From: Scytonematopsis contorta HA4267-MV1
GTDB lineage: Bacteria; Cyanobacteriota; Cyanobacteriia; Cyanobacteriales; Nostocaceae
Direction: 5' to 3'
Assembly (NCBI GenBank): GCA_019359035.1
Contig: JAHHIC010000074.1
Location: 248,001 to 312,000, forward strand
Length of the DNA stretch: 64,000 bases
A model generated the notes under the pieces. It ran no database searches, was not told where the DNA came from, and was given only the letters and a program-made list of their open reading frames with translations. Within the stretch, counting starts at the first letter, position 1; the number at the start of each line of letters is the position of its first letter. Shown one piece after another: positions 18,324-27,918 of this stretch. The position numbers were made by a program, and so were the translations under genes.

Positions 18324-18562
18324 GGGTATTTATAAATAAAATATTAAGCATCGTTTCATTTATACTAGTAGCAGTAGCCAGTAGCCAGGGAATAAATTCC
18401 CTGTCTGAAAGCTAAAGTCCTCTGAAGAGGACTAAACAACAAGATTATTGAGAGTATCTTAAGATTTGTAAAATACCTTTTTGAATCTATTATTTAGTCC
18501 TCTTCAGAGGACTTCAGCTTTAAGACAGGGAATTTATTCCCTGGCTTGTGGTAAGAATAATC
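18324..18562. repeat. Nested-palindrome element, copy 2 (short arms, inverted)
   Basis: The left end TTTATAAATAAAATATTAAG matches the right ends of copies 1 and 4. The spacer also matches theirs in reverse complement (AGTATCTTAAGATTTGTAAA), so this copy is inverted. It has CAGGGAATAAATTCCCTG, AAAGCTAAAG, GTCCTCTGAAGAGGAC and their mirror images, but only two or three AGCCAGT units instead of long arrays. The right end GGCTTGTGGTAAGAATAATC joins directly to a DUF4351 gene fragment. Confidence 0.88.
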
Positions 18563-18585
18563 GTCAATTACTGAGCGAGGATATT

Positions 18586-18864
18586 ATGCAAGAATCGGTG
18601 ATTTATCAGGATATATTACAAAAGGGAGAAAGACTAGGAGAGCAGCGAGGAGAACAACGAGGAGAAGAACGAGGGAGACAGGAAGAAGCTGTTCGTTTTC
18701 TAAGTCGTCAGTTAAACAGACGCTTTGGTGAGATAGACTCATTAATTATTGAGCGCATTCAAGTATTATCTACCGAACAATTAGAAGCTTTGGGTGAAGA
18801 ATTTCTTGATTTTACTCAGGTTTCTGATTTGCTTAACTGGTTAAACCAGCAAGAAAATATTTAA
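18586..18864 (+). pseudogene. DUF4351 protein fragment, 5' end replaced by element 2
   Basis: The conserved end of the Rpn-like/DUF4351 family is present: MQESVIYQDILQKGE, a Glu/Arg-rich helix (EQRGEQRGEERGRQEE), FLSRQLNRRFGEID and LEALGEEFLDFTQVSDLLNW. Full-length relatives carry a PD-(D/E)XK nuclease-like domain of about 200 residues first. Here the frame runs upstream only as KNNRQLLSED before entering element 2, and no N-terminal half is found on the other side. A start at ATG 18586 gives 92 residues. It may be expressed as a short protein or be a relic; I favour a relic. Confidence 0.75.
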
Positions 18865-18879
18865 CTGTTTAAAAGAGTT

Positions 18880-18907
18880 GTAGAGACGTTAAATTTAACG
18901 TCTCTAC
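18880..18907. terminator. 28-bp perfect palindrome between convergent genes
   Basis: The arms are GTAGAGACGTTAAA and its exact complement. It lies 15 bases past the DUF4351 stop and 40 bases past the DUF1822 stop on the opposite strand, so a bidirectional terminator role is likely. It belongs to a dispersed family whose inner arm bases differ between copies but remain self-complementary. Confidence 0.7.
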
Positions 18908-18946
18908 ATTTATGTGTATGTTTCACAATCGAAAAACATTTTATTT

Positions 18947-20110
18947 TTAATTTGACATCACACATTCCTGAATAAACACATCACCACCTAAGCTAGCTTC
19001 GATAAAAAATTCTGTACCTGGAAGCTCGCTAAATTCTAGTTTTATAGCAACATCAGAATCCTTTGCTATCGCTTCTTTGCTGACTGACTCAGGAGTATGA
19101 GGATAGAGCGTAACTCTTAGTATTAAACCGGGTGGTAAACATTTTTCATCATCAGGTTCAATTTTCACAATTACATCGTTTTCTTGATTATCTGTTTCCT
19201 CTAAGTTTTTAATTTCCTTGATGCTGACTTTTAATGTTTTATCATCTAAAATTATCGGTTTAACTCCTAAAGCGAAGGCTAGTTTTGCTTGATTAACGCT
19301 TCTGACATAACCCCAAGTTAAGTTGTTTGTAAATAAAGATTGCCAATTATCTTCATATACTCCGTTCCACCAATCATTCAACTTTAAAAATGTTTTACAA
19401 GTTGCATCTTTAATTTTATTTAAAGATGGAATAATTGTTTCTTGAGTTTGAGATACTGGTAAAACAAGAGCAGTCGGTGATAGAAAGCAGGTGTACACAA
19501 ATAAATTATTTACTTCTGTGTCAAACCAAGAAATTGGTATTAGTGCATCGCGAGTTTCAAATCCGTATTCCAATTTAACAGCTTGCAAATTCTTAGTCAA
19601 TTTATCGCTACGTAGTAAACCATAGATTTTTAATTGTTCATCTTCTGGCAATACCTCAACTAATATGTAAAAATGAGCAGCATATTTCGGTGAGTATATA
19701 ATTTGGTTTGGAATTGTGAGAACATCATTAATTAGATTATCTACAGTAACTAAGGTTACTTTAAATTCTTCTAACGCGATATCTTCTAAAGTAATATTTT
19801 CTAAAGCAATATTACAAACAAAATCCTGATAATTTATTTGCTCGCTTTGATTTGTCAAAAATAGATTATCAAATTCTTGCTCAAAAATTGAGCATTTTTC
19901 TAGATTGATTTTCACATCTGGGTTATACTCTTGTATCCAGTTTTCAAAACCTAATAGTGCTAAAGCATTAAGATATACTTTCCACTGCTTTGCTTCTGAT
20001 GTATGTTGGTTACTTATATTTCTAGCTGCTTCAAAATGTTCTGGTTCTAACCAAATCATTCTGGTTGGTAATTCTTGTATCCCTTGTTGTGAATGCGTGA
20101 AAGTTTTCAT
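18947..20110 (-). CDS. DUF1822 family protein
   Basis: The 387-residue protein starts at MKTFTHSQQGIQELPTRMIW; the upstream in-frame codons derive from an AATTAGC repeat. The family signatures are LEPEHFEAARNIS, EAKQWKVYLNALALLGFENW and ISWFDTEVNNLFVYTCFLSP. The C-terminal half has CLPPGLILRVTLYPHTPESV and a final beta-rich piece, EFFIEASLGGDVFIQECV. It is soluble with no catalytic motif. From memory, DUF1822 genes in cyanobacteria often follow a sigma-like gene and sit with CHAT-domain genes, which is the order seen here. It is the last gene of the minus-strand block; its molecular role is unknown. Confidence 0.88.
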   Translation of the reverse strand: MKTFTHSQQGIQELPTRMIWLEPEHFEAARNISNQHTSEAKQWKVYLNALALLGFENWIQEYNPDVKINLEKCSIFEQEFDNLFLTNQSEQINYQDFVCNIALENITLEDIALEEFKVTLVTVDNLINDVLTIPNQIIYSPKYAAHFYILVEVLPEDEQLKIYGLLRSDKLTKNLQAVKLEYGFETRDALIPISWFDTEVNNLFVYTCFLSPTALVLPVSQTQETIIPSLNKIKDATCKTFLKLNDWWNGVYEDNWQSLFTNNLTWGYVRSVNQAKLAFALGVKPIILDDKTLKVSIKEIKNLEETDNQENDVIVKIEPDDEKCLPPGLILRVTLYPHTPESVSKEAIAKDSDVAIKLEFSELPGTEFFIEASLGGDVFIQECVMSN

Positions 20111-20174
20111 TATTCTGTACCCTTTTGGTATATTGTGCAAGGTCGTGTTACTGTTAGCAATTAGCAATTAGCAA

Positions 20175-21677
20175 TTAGCTACATGCCGTATGTGTCATAT
20201 CATTTAAGTGACGACATAAAAATTGAGCAAAGATGCTCTTTTTAATTGCTTTTTTACTAGCGAGCATTTCTGTTTTAGCGCTTGTAAATGTTTTACTGTC
20301 AAGAAATTCTCTGATGGCTTCACTTAAATAGTCGAGGTTGTCAGGAGTGATTTGATTCTCCTCTATAGGTTGGAATATTTTGTCTGACAAAAGTTTGCTG
20401 AGAAATTTTTGTAATGTTTTTTCGCGGCACTTGTCTAAAAAATCTGTTAGCTTAAATACACGAGCTGCTGTAAATTGAGGTACGTCCCACATTTTTGCAA
20501 TTTCTCCTAATGAATAGTTATCTTGATACAAAAATTGCAACCCCTCAATGAATTTGGCTGAGAAAGATTTGTAAGCCTTACTTTTTTTCAAATAATCATA
20601 GCGTTCATTAATTGTCTCCGCTATCGAATCATATAAGACCTCTTCAAAAGAGTTTTGTAAAAACTGGAGAAACTGATAGCGCTCTATCTCTACTAAGTCT
20701 GGGTCATAAGATGAAAATTTAGCTAAGTCATACTTAGATATATTTTCTAGTTCCTCGTATGCATCACTTATATTAACTAGTTCAGTTTTGGGTATTCCTA
20801 TTTTTTTAGAAACAGTATCTTGATGTACAATTTCAGCTATGTTTTCTAGTTGATTTTTTAGCTGTTTAGGGGAAATATCAATGTTTTGTTTAGCTAGCAA
20901 ATCAAGCATTTCTTGAATTTGCTCTGATGTTGGTTCTTTACAAAAACCCTTCGCTTGCGAATTTCGTCTATCTCGACGATATACAGAATGAAATATTTGA
21001 ATAATTTGGTAGTCTTTTTCCGTTAAATGAAATTCAAGTTGACGGGAAATATGTGTACATAATAACGACCATTTACCTGGGATATTTTGTCCATGTTCCC
21101 ACAAGAATAATCTTAATTCTGGTTGTTGTGGAATAAGTTTATAAATCCAGTTGTTTAAGTTGAGTTTGTTGTTTGTATCTGGATTATATTTTTTCAATAT
21201 TTCCACATTGTAAAATTCTGCTTTTTTATCTAATGGTCGAGTTGTATCATCGGGGTTAAGAACAAGTTGAATTTTACCAGTTGTGTCTACAGTGATGAGA
21301 GTTTTACCATCGTCGTTTAATACAAATGGTAGTAAATCTGTATACGTAAAAATTCTTTTAGTGTTGCAAACCGCTAGTCGTCTACAAACGTTGATAATTA
21401 TTTGGGAAATATAGCATCTCAAACATAGTCCAGCTAATGCGCGTTCGCGGATGTTGGGATGGTTTTTGAATGTATTTAATAGGGTAGCTAGAGTCTGTTT
21501 GTTTTCTTCGTCGCTAATTTTGGGTAGGTTAGCTAATTGGGAAAATTTTTGGTTAAAGTATTGTTGTGCTGATTCCAATTTAATTTTTTTGAAACTTCCT
21601 ATTTGCTCTCCATTAATGATTTTTGGGGTGTCGATGATGTAGATATTCCAGTACCTGTATAAATCATAGTCAGCCAT
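20175..21677 (-). CDS. Sigma-70-like helix-turn-helix protein of the DUF1822/CHAT cluster
   Basis: The 500-residue protein starts at MADYDLYRYWN, which has AGAGGAA before it; an earlier ATG at 21707 lacks that. The N-terminal part includes RERALAGLCLRCYISQII (about 83-100), reminiscent of sigma region 2. Near residue 400 a helix-turn-helix resembles sigma region 4: FLYQDNYSLGEIAKMWDVPQ, then FTAARVFKLTDFLDKC. The middle (about 100-380) is unlike housekeeping sigma factors. It may be a divergent sigma factor or a DNA-binding regulator of the module. It lies 64 bases before the DUF1822 gene. Element 3 separates it from the CHAT gene upstream. Confidence 0.7.
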   Translation of the reverse strand: MADYDLYRYWNIYIIDTPKIINGEQIGSFKKIKLESAQQYFNQKFSQLANLPKISDEENKQTLATLLNTFKNHPNIRERALAGLCLRCYISQIIINVCRRLAVCNTKRIFTYTDLLPFVLNDDGKTLITVDTTGKIQLVLNPDDTTRPLDKKAEFYNVEILKKYNPDTNNKLNLNNWIYKLIPQQPELRLFLWEHGQNIPGKWSLLCTHISRQLEFHLTEKDYQIIQIFHSVYRRDRRNSQAKGFCKEPTSEQIQEMLDLLAKQNIDISPKQLKNQLENIAEIVHQDTVSKKIGIPKTELVNISDAYEELENISKYDLAKFSSYDPDLVEIERYQFLQFLQNSFEEVLYDSIAETINERYDYLKKSKAYKSFSAKFIEGLQFLYQDNYSLGEIAKMWDVPQFTAARVFKLTDFLDKCREKTLQKFLSKLLSDKIFQPIEENQITPDNLDYLSEAIREFLDSKTFTSAKTEMLASKKAIKKSIFAQFLCRHLNDMTHTACS

Positions 21678-21824
21678 AGCGATTCCTCTGTTCACCGAAT
21701 GTTGCATCTTGATAGCTGTGCGTTGTCATAGTAGTGCCCTGTTTCCGTAAGTTTGTAGTAGCGCTTTAGCAACCCTACGTTTATATATAGTTTGAGGTTT
21801 TGTTATCTATACACTTGGTAGAAG

Positions 21825-22107
21825 GGTGTTTATAAAGAGAACATTAAATATTATTGATATCACAAGCCAGCCAGGTAGCCAGGGAATAAATTCCCTGTCT
21901 AAAAGCTGAAGTCCTCTAAAAGAGGACTGAGTAATACATCAAAAACAAACATTTTACAAATTTGAAAATATTTCCAAAATATCTTACTTCCTATTAGTCC
22001 TCTAAAGAGGACTTTAGCTTTTAGACAGGGAATTTATTCCCTGGCTGATTCCCTGGCTGATTCCCTGGTTAACTGGCTGGTTACCTGGCTGGTTACCTGG
22101 CTGGTTA
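21825..22107. repeat. Nested-palindrome element, copy 3, inside the CHAT/sigma-like block
   Basis: The left end GTGTTTATAAAGAG..ATATCACAAGCCAG is followed by GGGAATAAATTCCC, AAAAGCTGAAG and GTCCTCTAAAAGAGGAC. An AT spacer (about 21928-21996) matches copies 1 and 4, then come the mirror images and a right arm of CTGGCTGATTCC and CTGGCTGGTTAC units. Its last GGTTACC supplies the TAA stop of the CHAT-WD40 gene. It fills the 430-base gap between two co-directional genes, where a transcript would fold into a long hairpin. Confidence 0.88.
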
Positions 22108-25100
22108 CCGCTTCGGTTTGCCCTCAATACCCTTGCAAAAGTCTTTATCTTTTATATCAACCACTGGTGTTTCAGCCTTATTTTCCAAAGACTCGCTCTC
22201 ATCCTGACGGTTATCAAGGTTATTATCTATATATGTACGTAAATCAGCACACCGACGTACCAATAAGTTATCTAAATCGAAATCCCATAAGATAAATTGA
22301 CCTCTATCATGTGCAGAAATAATTGTTTTACCATTAGAGCTAAACCTGACGCTATTAACTGCAGTATCAGCATCTGAATATGTGTCTGTTTTGAAGGTAA
22401 GGGTTATAATTACTTGCCAATTGGCCTTATCGCTAGCAATATCCCAAAGTTTAACTGTTCCATCTGCGCTCGCAGAAGCAAGTATTTTACTGTCCGGGGA
22501 GAAGTTGATGCTGCGAATTTCTTTTGAATGACCTTTGAGGGTAGTTATTTCCCGTCCAGTTTCCGCTGACAATATTTTTACTGCTCCATTATCCATAGCG
22601 AGAGCTATTATTTGACCGTTAGGTGAAAAACTAACGCTAATAGGTTTACTCCCTAAAGAGCCTTGGTTAATTTTAATTTCCTGACCTGTAGCTACATTCC
22701 ACAGTTTAACTGTACTGTCGTCAGATACAGAAGCAATTATTTTACCGTTTGGAGAGAAACTAACGCTATTAACCCAGCCTGTATGTCCTCGCAAGGTTCT
22801 GATTTCTTTACCTGTTGAGGGATTCCACAACTTAACTGTACCATCATCAGATGCCGAAGCAATAGTGTTGCCATCAGGTGAGAATCTAACGCTATTAACT
22901 GAATTTAAATGTCCTTTTAGAGTTCTGATTTCTTTACCCGTAATACTATCCCAAATTTTTACCATCGTATCAGCAGATGCACTGGCAATGATTTTGCTAT
23001 TTGGAGAAAAACTAAGGTTCAAAACTTCTTCGGTATGACCTTCTAGAATTTTAGGCTGTTGATTTAATGCATTATCCCAAAGTTTTACCGTCGTATCAGA
23101 AGAAGCAGAAGCGATAAGTTTTTCATCTGGTGAGAGGCTAGCATCGGTAACAGAGTCTGAGCTACCTTTGACGAGCATGGTTACTTTTCCGCTATTGGTG
23201 TCCCATAATCTTACCGCGACATCATTACTAACAAAACGAACTGTTTTATTATCAGGTAAAAAGCTGACATTAATAAGAACACTCGAACGTTTTCTGAGAG
23301 TTTTAATTACTTTACCAGTCGCAGTATCCCACAGTTTCACCGTATTGTCGTCTGATACAGAAGCTATAACTTTGCCATCTGGACTAAAGCTGACGCTATT
23401 AACACTCTTTGAGTGTCCATTGAGAGTTTTAATTAGTTTACCAGTGCTAGCATCCCACAGTTTTACCGTACTGTCTTCTGATGCAGAAGCAATAACTGTG
23501 CTACTTGGACTAAAGCTGACGCTAGTAACACGCTTTGAATGTCCATTAAAGGTTTTAGTTAGTTTACCACTACCAACATCCCAAAGTTTGACCGTACTTT
23601 CACCTGATGCGGAAGCAATAACTTTGCCATCTGGACTAAAGCTGACTGTATAAAGCCCTGATGAATACCCGTTTAGGGTTTTAATTAGTTTACCACTGCC
23701 AACATCCCACAGTTTCACTGTTTTGTCTTCTGATGCAGAAGCTATTACTTTGCCATTTGGACTGAAGTTAAGACTATTTACACCTTCCGAATGTCCATTC
23801 AGGGTTTTAATTAGTTTTCCGCTGGCTACATCCAAAAGTTTTACTGTTTTGTCATGATGAGATGCAGAAGCTATAACTTTGCCATCCGGGCTTAAGCTGA
23901 CGCGACTAACATTCTTTGAATACCCATCAAGTATTTTAATCGCTTTACTATTGTTACTAGTACTGTTCCACAGTTTTATCCTACTATCAAATGCAAATGA
24001 TGCGGTAGCAATAACTTTGCCATCTTTACTGAAGCTGACGCTCCTAACATTCTGTGAATACACATCGAGCGCTTTAATTGCTTTACCGCTGGTAGCATCC
24101 CACAGTTTTAACATTTTGTCGTCTGATGCAGAAGCTATAACTTTGCCATCTGGACTAAAGCTGACACTATTAACAGAATCTAAATGCCCATTTAAAGTTT
24201 TAATTACTCTACCAGTGGCAGCATCCCACAGTTTCACCGTGTTTTTGTTTTTGCTTATACTTTCAATTTCGTTTACAGATGAGGTATCACCAGACGCAGA
24301 AGCTATAACTTTGCCATCTGGACTGAAGCTAACACTCTTAACAGGCTCTGAATGACCATTAAGGGTTTTAATTACTTCACCAGTAACAACATTCCACAAT
24401 TTCACTGTTTTGTCGTCTGATGCAGAAGCTATAACTTTACCATCTTGACTGAAGCTGACGCTATTAACACTCTTTGAATGCCCATTAAGGGTTTTAATTA
24501 CTTTACCAGTAACAACATCCCATAATTTCACCGTGTTGTCAAATGATGCAGAAGCCATAACTTTACCATCTGAACTTAAACTGATACTATTAACAACAGA
24601 TGAATGTCCATTGAGGGTTTTAATTACTTTACCGCTGGCAGCATCCCACAGTTTTACTGTCTCATCCCAAGATGCAGAAGCTATAACTTTGCCATCTGAA
24701 CTAAAGCTGACGCTATTAACATCTGATGAATGACCATTAAGAGTTTTTATTACTTTACCAGTCGTAACATCCCACAGCTTTACTGTTTTGTCTTGTGATG
24801 CAGAAGCTATAAATTTGCCATTTGGACTGAAGCTGACGCTATTAACAGTACCTGAATGTCCATGAAAAGTTTGAATTACTCTAGCACTGGCAACATCCCA
24901 CAGTTTCAGCGTACCGTCATATGATGCAGTAGCTATAATTTTGCCATCTTGACTGAAGCTAACACTATTTACAGTACTTGAATGCCCTTTAGATGTAAAA
25001 GTTTTAATTAGAGGTTCAGAATCCAGCTTACCTCGCAAAGAATTTACAACTTGTATTTTGCTATCTTCAGCAATCCAATTTCCCCAAAAAGTATCTTTTA

Positions 25101-27918
25101 ATTGTCGTCCAACTTGAATAGCTTCCTTTAGTCCATCATAATATTTATCGGAAACAAAAAGCTGCTCTGTTTTAGTGCTTTTTTGAGCTAGCTCAGCACC
25201 AGTTCTTCTAATTTCGCTAATTGCAGCTAACAAAGAAACTACAGCTAAACCACCAGCTAAACCAGAAATTGTGAAAATCTGTCTGAGTTTCGCTTGTCGC
25301 TGCTGTTTATTTCGTGTTTTTATACTTTCACAGATAAAATTTTGCTCATCTAAACTTAACTCATCCTTACGTTGGTTATACCAATCTTGGGCTACAGCTA
25401 ACCTCGTCCCTTGCAATAAGGTTTCAAGTTTATCTTTTTTCTTATTTTTATCCTTTTTATTCAGCCATTCTTCCACATCAGGCTTTAATCTTTCTTGCCA
25501 AATACGAAAATCGCGGTTCTTTTTTATCCAATCTTTCAAGGTTTTCCATTCGCGAATTAGTGCTTCGTGAATAATTTCTACTGTTTTTTCTTGTGTAGTT
25601 TCATCTTTACCTGTGACGACTAAACGCTCGCTGGCTAAATATTGCACCAAATCCCATTTTTCTTTACCAATTTCTTTTTCGCTCGCAACACGCTTGGTAT
25701 CTTCTGTACCTTCCCCAGGTCGCACTAATTGGATGAATACCTGTTCGATGAGGAATTTTTCTACTTCGTCTTTACCTTCTAATATTTTATCCGCATGATT
25801 AGCTAACGCTTTATTTAAACCACCTATTTCTTGATAAGCTTCATGAGTAAGATACCAATTTTTCTGTTTTTCCCAAAGCTGTGTTAAAGCAAACTCTAAC
25901 AAAGGTAAACGACCAGGTTGATTACCCAAATCATTTATAATTCTACTGGTTAAACCCTCCTCTAATTCTAGCTTCATTTTGGCTGCGGGTTGTTCGATAG
26001 CATTGCGTAATTCCCTTTCATTCATTGGCCCCAGGTTGTAAACCAAACCTTGCAATGCATCGCTAAAGGGACGGTAAGACAATGCATAACCGTAAAAGTC
26101 TGCACGTATTGTGAACGCGAGGGTAAATTTAGGTGTGCATTTGACAGCTAATAACAGCGCATGTAAAAAACTATGACGGATATTTTCTGGTGTCAGGGTG
26201 TAAAGTTCTTCAAACTGGTCTATCACCAACAACAAGCGGTTATATTTTGAGGTGTTAATCAGATTTTCGATGAAATGGCACAACTTTGTCTCATCATCGT
26301 GCAGTTGTTCTTCTAATTCTACTTGTGCAGCTAATATGCTAGTTCTTTCTTCCAATTCAGCTTGTTCTTCCCCTGGCTGAGAGAAATGTTTATTGCAATG
26401 TTTATTGAGTGCGATCGCTAAATTTTCAACGGGATTATTTCCGGGACGAAAATCGATGACTGCGACATTTTCCAGTTCTTCTTTTAACCGGGGAACCAAC
26501 CCAGCAAAGACCACAGAAGACTTTCCGCTTCCGGAAGCACCAATCACAGGTAATAACGATTTAGTTTTAGCCGCTGCAACCAAATCAGAAATCACGGTCT
26601 CTCTACCAAAAAAGAAAGCTGCTTCTTTTTCGCTAAACGCAGACAAACCTTGGTAGGGATTATCAGGTAGTTCCCCCGTCAAACCTCCCAATTCTTCCCA
26701 AGTCGGAGCGAGTGCTTGGGTATTTTGACAGATAACAGGTAACCAGCTTACCCCCGGTAGTTGCTCTTGTAGTTGTTCTTGTAGTCCCTCTTGTAGTTGG
26801 GTAGCATTATCTGTAAGTTCTTGTAACTTACAACGCGCTTCAAATACTGCGGTAAATAAAGATTTACCTTCTGTAAAGGAACGTAAAAAATAATCAAGAA
26901 ATTTTTGAGCGATACTATCCGGAACTTCTTCCCGCCAAACAATGATATAAGGTAAATTTAAATCGGCTAACTGTTTTGCTAAACCTAAACCATCACAGGA
27001 ATTAAAAATCGCTATTTTTAAGCCGTTCTTAATCGCTGCTCTGAGAGTTCGCTTCAGTTCTTCTAAATTTAAACAATCATTTTTATTGATATAAAGCTTG
27101 CCTACTTGACCATCCGCTTCTGTGTGGCTATGACCAGCAAAAAACAGAATATCGCAAGGAATTTCCCAAAGTTTAATAAAATCACTACGTTGGGGATTTT
27201 CTAATGTTTCGATTTCCGCACCTTTTTTCTTTAAGTCTTTGATTAATGACTCGTCAATTTTGGTATTAATTTTTTGATTATTACCATTATCAGTATTGCC
27301 CAAAATACTAATAATTCTTACTCTCCTAATTTGACACCAGTTTAATAATTCTGGGGAATTTTGAGTGCTGGATAGCGAATTCTCTAAACAAAGAGCTACT
27401 TCCGATGTAGTTTCTTGTGGAAATAAATTCCATTCCTGCCAAGGTAACCGATGTAATATATTTTTATCTGCTTCTGATTGAATTTTGTGAGTATGAATAA
27501 CTAAATGTATTTCCGCTTCTGGGTTTGGTTGTTGTAAGTTTGGCAGTAATGCGTTTAATTGAGACTTTACTGGCTCTAACCACTGGTTCAAGCTTTGACG
27601 TAAAAGCTCTATTTGCTGACGGTATTCTTCAGCTTTTCTCTGACGCTCTTGTTGTTCTTGTTTTAATTTTTGCTCATGCTCGGATATTGATATATTGGTT
27701 GGTTTATCTTTAAAAGCTCTTTTACTATTTGTCAAATAGCTGTATAAATTTTTCCAAGTTTGATAGCAGACAGGTATTTCTGGAGCGGGGGATAACTGCG
27801 CTTCTATTGGCTTAATATCCAAATATGAATTAATAGAATCTATCTTAAGCAAGAGTTTGGTAAATCCTTGCTGAAAATTTCCATCATCAAATTCCAAATT
27901 GAGCTGAATTTCAATCAT
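22105..27918 (-). CDS. CHAT protease - STAND ATPase - WD40 (21 repeats) signalling protein
   Basis: The protein has 1937 residues. A CHAT (caspase-like) peptidase domain spans about 120-400, with the catalytic pair H263 (FFAGHSHT) and C308 (FNSCDG). An nSTAND1-type ATPase follows (about 417-800: NPYQGLSAFSEKEAAFFFGR, Walker A GASGSGKSS near 460, LLVIDQFEELY as Walker B). A hydrophobic segment (about 881-901) could be a membrane span. From about 969 I count 21 WD40 repeats of about 42 residues, enough for three seven-bladed propellers, many nearly identical. In this class WD40 repeats sense, the ATPase oligomerises and the protease acts. The target is unknown. It is first in its block, and the TAA lies in element 3. 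Confidence 0.92.
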   Translation of the reverse strand: MIEIQLNLEFDDGNFQQGFTKLLLKIDSINSYLDIKPIEAQLSPAPEIPVCYQTWKNLYSYLTNSKRAFKDKPTNISISEHEQKLKQEQQERQRKAEEYRQQIELLRQSLNQWLEPVKSQLNALLPNLQQPNPEAEIHLVIHTHKIQSEADKNILHRLPWQEWNLFPQETTSEVALCLENSLSSTQNSPELLNWCQIRRVRIISILGNTDNGNNQKINTKIDESLIKDLKKKGAEIETLENPQRSDFIKLWEIPCDILFFAGHSHTEADGQVGKLYINKNDCLNLEELKRTLRAAIKNGLKIAIFNSCDGLGLAKQLADLNLPYIIVWREEVPDSIAQKFLDYFLRSFTEGKSLFTAVFEARCKLQELTDNATQLQEGLQEQLQEQLPGVSWLPVICQNTQALAPTWEELGGLTGELPDNPYQGLSAFSEKEAAFFFGRETVISDLVAAAKTKSLLPVIGASGSGKSSVVFAGLVPRLKEELENVAVIDFRPGNNPVENLAIALNKHCNKHFSQPGEEQAELEERTSILAAQVELEEQLHDDETKLCHFIENLINTSKYNRLLLVIDQFEELYTLTPENIRHSFLHALLLAVKCTPKFTLAFTIRADFYGYALSYRPFSDALQGLVYNLGPMNERELRNAIEQPAAKMKLELEEGLTSRIINDLGNQPGRLPLLEFALTQLWEKQKNWYLTHEAYQEIGGLNKALANHADKILEGKDEVEKFLIEQVFIQLVRPGEGTEDTKRVASEKEIGKEKWDLVQYLASERLVVTGKDETTQEKTVEIIHEALIREWKTLKDWIKKNRDFRIWQERLKPDVEEWLNKKDKNKKKDKLETLLQGTRLAVAQDWYNQRKDELSLDEQNFICESIKTRNKQQRQAKLRQIFTISGLAGGLAVVSLLAAISEIRRTGAELAQKSTKTEQLFVSDKYYDGLKEAIQVGRQLKDTFWGNWIAEDSKIQVVNSLRGKLDSEPLIKTFTSKGHSSTVNSVSFSQDGKIIATASYDGTLKLWDVASARVIQTFHGHSGTVNSVSFSPNGKFIASASQDKTVKLWDVTTGKVIKTLNGHSSDVNSVSFSSDGKVIASASWDETVKLWDAASGKVIKTLNGHSSVVNSISLSSDGKVMASASFDNTVKLWDVVTGKVIKTLNGHSKSVNSVSFSQDGKVIASASDDKTVKLWNVVTGEVIKTLNGHSEPVKSVSFSPDGKVIASASGDTSSVNEIESISKNKNTVKLWDAATGRVIKTLNGHLDSVNSVSFSPDGKVIASASDDKMLKLWDATSGKAIKALDVYSQNVRSVSFSKDGKVIATASFAFDSRIKLWNSTSNNSKAIKILDGYSKNVSRVSLSPDGKVIASASHHDKTVKLLDVASGKLIKTLNGHSEGVNSLNFSPNGKVIASASEDKTVKLWDVGSGKLIKTLNGYSSGLYTVSFSPDGKVIASASGESTVKLWDVGSGKLTKTFNGHSKRVTSVSFSPSSTVIASASEDSTVKLWDASTGKLIKTLNGHSKSVNSVSFSPDGKVIASVSDDNTVKLWDTATGKVIKTLRKRSSVLINVSFLPDNKTVRFVSNDVAVRLWDTNSGKVTMLVKGSSDSVTDASLSPDEKLIASASSDTTVKLWDNALNQQPKILEGHTEEVLNLSFSPNSKIIASASADTMVKIWDSITGKEIRTLKGHLNSVNSVRFSPDGNTIASASDDGTVKLWNPSTGKEIRTLRGHTGWVNSVSFSPNGKIIASVSDDSTVKLWNVATGQEIKINQGSLGSKPISVSFSPNGQIIALAMDNGAVKILSAETGREITTLKGHSKEIRSINFSPDSKILASASADGTVKLWDIASDKANWQVIITLTFKTDTYSDADTAVNSVRFSSNGKTIISAHDRGQFILWDFDLDNLLVRRCADLRTYIDNNLDNRQDESESLENKAETPVVDIKDKDFCKGIEGKPKR
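22230..25010 (-). repeat. Tandem about-126-bp repeats encoding WD40 blades
   Basis: Within the CHAT-STAND-WD40 gene, 21 units repeat, with strings such as ATAACTTTGCCATCTGGACT recurring almost unchanged. Blade 6 carries an inserted stretch and blade 14 is the most diverged. The near-identity of many central blades at DNA level points to recent expansion or gene conversion. Confidence 0.9.
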
